Source: Planctomycetota bacterium (lineage in GTDB: Bacteria; Planctomycetota; Phycisphaerae; UBA1845; PWPN01). From it: a stretch of DNA of 8,030 bases. The stretch spans positions 1-8,030 of the forward strand of contig JACQVT010000152.1 in assembly GCA_016209665.1 (NCBI GenBank). The letters run 5' to 3'. Below, piece by piece: positions 7,001-8,030 of this stretch. The position numbers and the translations under genes are program-made. A model generated the notes under the pieces. That model saw nothing but the letters and a program-made list of their open reading frames with translations, did no database searches and had not been told where the DNA came from. Numbering within the stretch: position 1 is the first letter of the stretch; every line of letters starts with the position of its first letter.

Positions 7001-7111
7001 CGACACGACGTAGAACGCCTGCTTCGAATGCGGGTTCGCCAGGGCGTCTGCCGAGGCAAAGCGACTGGATGCCAGGATTACCCCGACAGCGACACCGATC
7101 AGAACTCGCAT
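4052..7111 (-). CDS. Large secreted glycosidase-like protein with CBM9-like and PDZ domains
   Basis: ATG 7111 has GGAGG at a seven-base spacing and opens a signal peptide (MRVLIGVAVGVILASSRFASA, likely cleaved after Ala21), so I prefer it to the start 40 codons upstream. The product has 1019 residues. Residues 22-200 look beta-rich. Residues 205-450 resemble a TIM-barrel glycoside hydrolase: MFIDEPS (Glu264) could hold the acid/base, and GISEYPEGD (Glu398), followed by YIWFWSW (421-427), the nucleophile and last-strand tryptophan. Residues 460-535 resemble the Rossmann-like domain that follows some beta-galactosidase barrels. TIDGRLDDWPEE (586-597) opens a CBM9-like domain, a PDZ domain (about 655-720, VAPGSPAAKADIRPGDVI) interrupts it, and CBM9-like sequence resumes with DFWKGDCVQIALDP (763-776) up to about 895. 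A beta-sandwich ends the protein (905-1003). Export is well supported; glycoside hydrolase activity and substrate are inferred. Confidence 0.85.
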   Translation of the reverse strand: MRVLIGVAVGVILASSRFASADALANPHSKQAFYVVSPAAEGQGPPVSELAIIVGETQPETGRALQWWELSARMRDDGQYGLRLLSERVPMTSPDGIGHVERYIYCDAAGQALEYRDGATNSALLPPIQFTESFLPRPSVDARYDGGFATAGAFLGHVIVRSRPVQPPPQVTFEPVRLLTLRTDLICGTQAAVVQTKSGDDVKDRAYTREEYEAMIAVGVNYFAAEGEALRWLWAQPVFCRMTPRFPDTYYRSNWIPGRMFIDEPSVRLGWGGDIPVNPSAPEQVAEAMRQRVQSHYALRHRELPMGNGAESGTLDLLAPPAVSWDTDYWSAWYQMAAGAPAVVHEGRYYRRGCGWEPEDLFGQEGLADLTLTDQVNCLNAFLRGAARVFGRDWGISEYPEGDPKLRRAALLQGHDMGARYIWFWSWPPMTYDLQKTLMQELMRHAADHPRGALADVNRAARVAIALPPGYVFGWRGTWGMEREQRSRGGASFGDISAAAMWEGILCSRRGIPFDFVVDDPRTRSVGYERIVYVRKDGSVDVQPPWPANRPAGPISLAFNDEPVPNVAQAASGDADYTVGQAGTVTIDGRLDDWPEERFFKLTSDEHGFPDVVSVQTQIVNDLSRPEWRLHFGSYMGFRYTQITEDLERKYVLEDLQGKGVVVTEVAPGSPAAKADIRPGDVIRGLLTWPILYEFQVYQRLEGYKDKHDGAVIPVRLRRSGRYDFGRPGDLGARVALGVDDQRLLIAAEVLDDVHHQPHHDADFWKGDCVQIALDPTLERRTAGFGEEDHEIVLVLSADGPLVWRYAGRRGQPVGRTTDAHVRIVRERDRTLYEAAIPLSEFPPLAPDLWPRAGFDVVVSDADAGVLRKGRLELRPKAMTLGKKTSQFATLEFEPSADGARVSAALLWRRRATPQDGYFRLVVAARSPETRSAKVRATLRSLDSPQTSATTAELALPVTSDATEHSLIVKTDPPPGRYDLSVEVEGPLGSIVTRDHLPVYIYPAAAANPVQPAHEPPSR

Positions 7112-7172
7112 CGTACAACCTCCGCCTCCCCGCGCGGCGAGGAGCTGTGGGTAGAAGACATCAGGTGAGCGG

Positions 7173-7201
7173 ATCATGCCTGCCGGACCGGCGATGGTCA
7201 A
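7173..7201 (-). promoter_or_regulatory. Candidate promoter for the large secreted protein
   Basis: Read on the minus strand, TTGACC (7196-7201) is followed after 17 bp by CATGAT (7173-7178), matching the -35 at five and the -10 at four of six bases. Transcription would begin near 7166, leaving a leader of about 55 bases that contains the GGAGG site before ATG 7111. This position also argues against the longer frame starting at 7231, which begins upstream of the promoter. Confidence 0.4.
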
Positions 7202-7284
7202 CTCCGCGATCCGACATCCCGGCGCAACCAAGCCTGACTGCTGGGCACGCGCAACTTCCTGTCACACATGATGCGGCCCACAGG

Positions 7285-7312
7285 GATCAGGTCCGGGCCT
7301 CGGGCCTGAATC
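7285..7312. repeat. Strong imperfect hairpin in the divergent intergenic region
   Basis: GATCAGGTCCG (7285-7295) pairs with CGGGCCTGAATC (7301-7312) around a five-base loop, giving eleven pairs with one G-T wobble and one bulged A. It lies five bases before the TTG at 7317, the earliest start of the sigma-factor frame, within the 205-bp region shared with the divergent secreted-protein gene. No T-run follows, so a terminator is unlikely. An operator or an RNA structure in the sigma-factor leader would fit. Confidence 0.45.
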
Positions 7313-7316
7313 GCGG

Positions 7317-7952
7317 TTGAGCCCGGCGGAGGCGGCAGCGGCTCGGGGGCGCGGCGTCTGGTGTGTAAGATACCCGCCGGATTCTCCGACTAGTCTGTTG
7401 ACGCGCTGCGAGGCAGCAGGATGCCGGGGCTTGGAGGATTGGGCGGACATCGTGAGGCAGCACAGCCCCGCCGTCTGGAAGACGGCGTATCGGCTGCTGG
7501 GTAACCACGCCGACGCGGCTGACTGCGCGCAGGACACGTTCGTCACGGCGCTGGAGTATGCGAGACGGCGGACGGTGCGGCAGTGGCCGGCGCTGCTCAG
7601 GCGGATCGCGACCTGCCGCGCGCTGGATCAGCTTCGCGAGCGCTTCCGGAGGGGGACGCAGGGTGACGTGGCCGGGTGTGAGAATCTGGCCAGCGGCTCA
7701 CCTGATCCTGTGCAGCACGCCGAGGCGGGAGAACTGGCGGAGCTGTTACGGCGGCTCCTACCGCAGATCCCCGAGAAGCAGGCGGAAGTTTTTGCGCTGC
7801 GGCAGTTGGAGGAACTCACGTACGAAGAAATCGCCGGGCAACTCGGCATCGATGTCAACGCGGTGGGTGTATTGCTGCACCGAGCCCGGGGGCGACTAGC
7901 GGAGTTACTCGCGGCGGCTGCACCGCAGTGGAACAGCGAGGTGCACGGATGA
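7317..7952 (+). CDS. ECF-type RNA polymerase sigma factor
   Basis: This is a group 4 sigma factor that would direct RNA polymerase to a small promoter set. Region 2 spans about residues 43-112, with [20 protein letters not shown] (57-76) showing the conserved helix contacting core polymerase and [13 protein letters not shown] following it. A variable linker leads to region 4 (about 136-196), where [20 protein letters not shown] (167-186) is the helix-turn-helix for the -35 element. No extra C-terminal domain is present. The start is unsure: TTG 7317 opens the longest frame (211 residues), but its first 38 residues have no family match. TTG 7431 or GTG 7452 would give about 173 or 166 residues, nearer the ECF norm. 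The final TGA overlaps the next gene's ATG, and the secreted-protein gene is divergent upstream. Confidence 0.88.
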   Translation: MSPAEAAAARGRGVWCVRYPPDSPTSLLTRCEAAGCRGLEDWADIVRQHSPAVWKTAYRLLGNHADAADCAQDTFVTALEYARRRTVRQWPALLRRIATCRALDQLRERFRRGTQGDVAGCENLASGSPDPVQHAEAGELAELLRRLLPQIPEKQAEVFALRQLEELTYEEIAGQLGIDVNAVGVLLHRARGRLAELLAAAAPQWNSEVHG

Positions 7953-8030
7953 TGCCCAACGCTCCCGTGCCACACGAGCGGCTGCTCGATCGGGCGACGC
8001 AGGCCCTGCGCGACATGGCCGTGCCCGACA
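7949..8030 (+). CDS. Partner gene of the sigma factor, N-terminal 27 codons (possible anti-sigma factor)
   Basis: An ATG at 7949 overlaps the stop of the sigma-factor gene (ATGA) and is preceded by GAGGTG at a five-base spacing (eight to the second ATG at 7952). The frame is open to the right edge, giving [20 protein letters not shown] followed by RDMAVPD. The overlap implies translational coupling with the sigma factor. Genes in this position often encode anti-sigma factors or membrane proteins controlled with the sigma factor. An N-terminus of the style [15 protein letters not shown] is, from memory, common after ECF genes in Planctomycetota. The visible part has no zinc-binding HxxxCxxC motif and no membrane segment, so the role is an inference from position only. 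Confidence 0.65.
   Translation, partial: MMPNAPVPHERLLDRATQALRDMAVPD

Noticed and set aside
4649..7168. 839-codon open frame on the plus strand opposite the secreted-protein gene
   Set aside because: It is a GC-driven antisense shadow. The minus-strand frame has a signal peptide, ribosome site and recognisable PDZ and CBM9-like motifs, while the plus-strand product has no domain and a biased Arg/Val/Asp/Gly composition.
7112..7231. Forty-codon N-terminal extension of the large secreted protein
   Set aside because: It would bury the signal peptide internally and begins upstream of the candidate promoter. The ATG at 7111 has an ideal GGAGG site.
1..8030. A defence island, CRISPR array, mobile element or biosynthetic cluster
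   Set aside because: No direct-repeat array, transposase, integrase, nuclease or synthase motif was seen. The genes look like ordinary chromosomal content with a few unusual domain arrangements.

Overview
The window is GC-rich bacterial chromosome, most likely from a member of the Planctomycetota or a close relative. This rests on recognition of family style, not a marker gene. The cues are a tiny CX4C...CX2C zinc-ribbon protein, a SpoVG with a zinc ribbon built into it, a membrane protein with helical repeats, a very large secreted protein carrying CBM9-like and PDZ domains, and an ECF sigma factor coupled to a small downstream gene. No rRNA, tRNA, CRISPR array, insertion sequence or integrase was seen.

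Layout. Positions 1-395 (minus strand) hold the start of an unidentified gene that runs off the left edge, and a 64-residue zinc-ribbon protein. Positions 396-781 lack a conventional gene. They contain an inverted repeat, a near-consensus housekeeping promoter (TTGACA-16 bp-TACAAT) and a possible 38-codon leader ORF. The leader ORF lies in the same frame as ispE, separated from it by one TGA and one sense codon. Positions 782-2502 (plus strand) are ispE and spoVG, joined by only 23 bp between ispE's stop and the preferred spoVG start. Positions 2553-3614 (minus) encode a two-helix membrane protein with about four 50-residue helical repeats, converging on spoVG. Positions 3758-7111 (minus) hold a 1019-residue secreted multidomain protein followed by a small one-helix membrane protein. 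Positions 7317-8030 (plus) hold a divergently transcribed ECF sigma factor, overlapping by ATGA with a gene cut by the right edge.

How the genes fit together. ispE makes an isoprenoid precursor and spoVG encodes a nucleic-acid-binding regulator. The two are also close neighbours in Bacillus subtilis (ispE-purR-yabJ-spoVG), so this looks like a compact version of an old gene neighbourhood. The large secreted protein looks like a divergent clan-A-type glycoside hydrolase with a carbohydrate-binding accessory domain, so it may act on polysaccharide in the envelope or outside the cell. The sigma factor is divergent from it across a 205-bp region with a strong inverted repeat, so regulation of one by the other is possible but not shown.

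The most unusual items are the PDZ domain apparently nested inside a CBM9-like fold, the zinc ribbon inserted in SpoVG, and the in-frame leader ORF before ispE. I did not find a clear new defence or mobile system.
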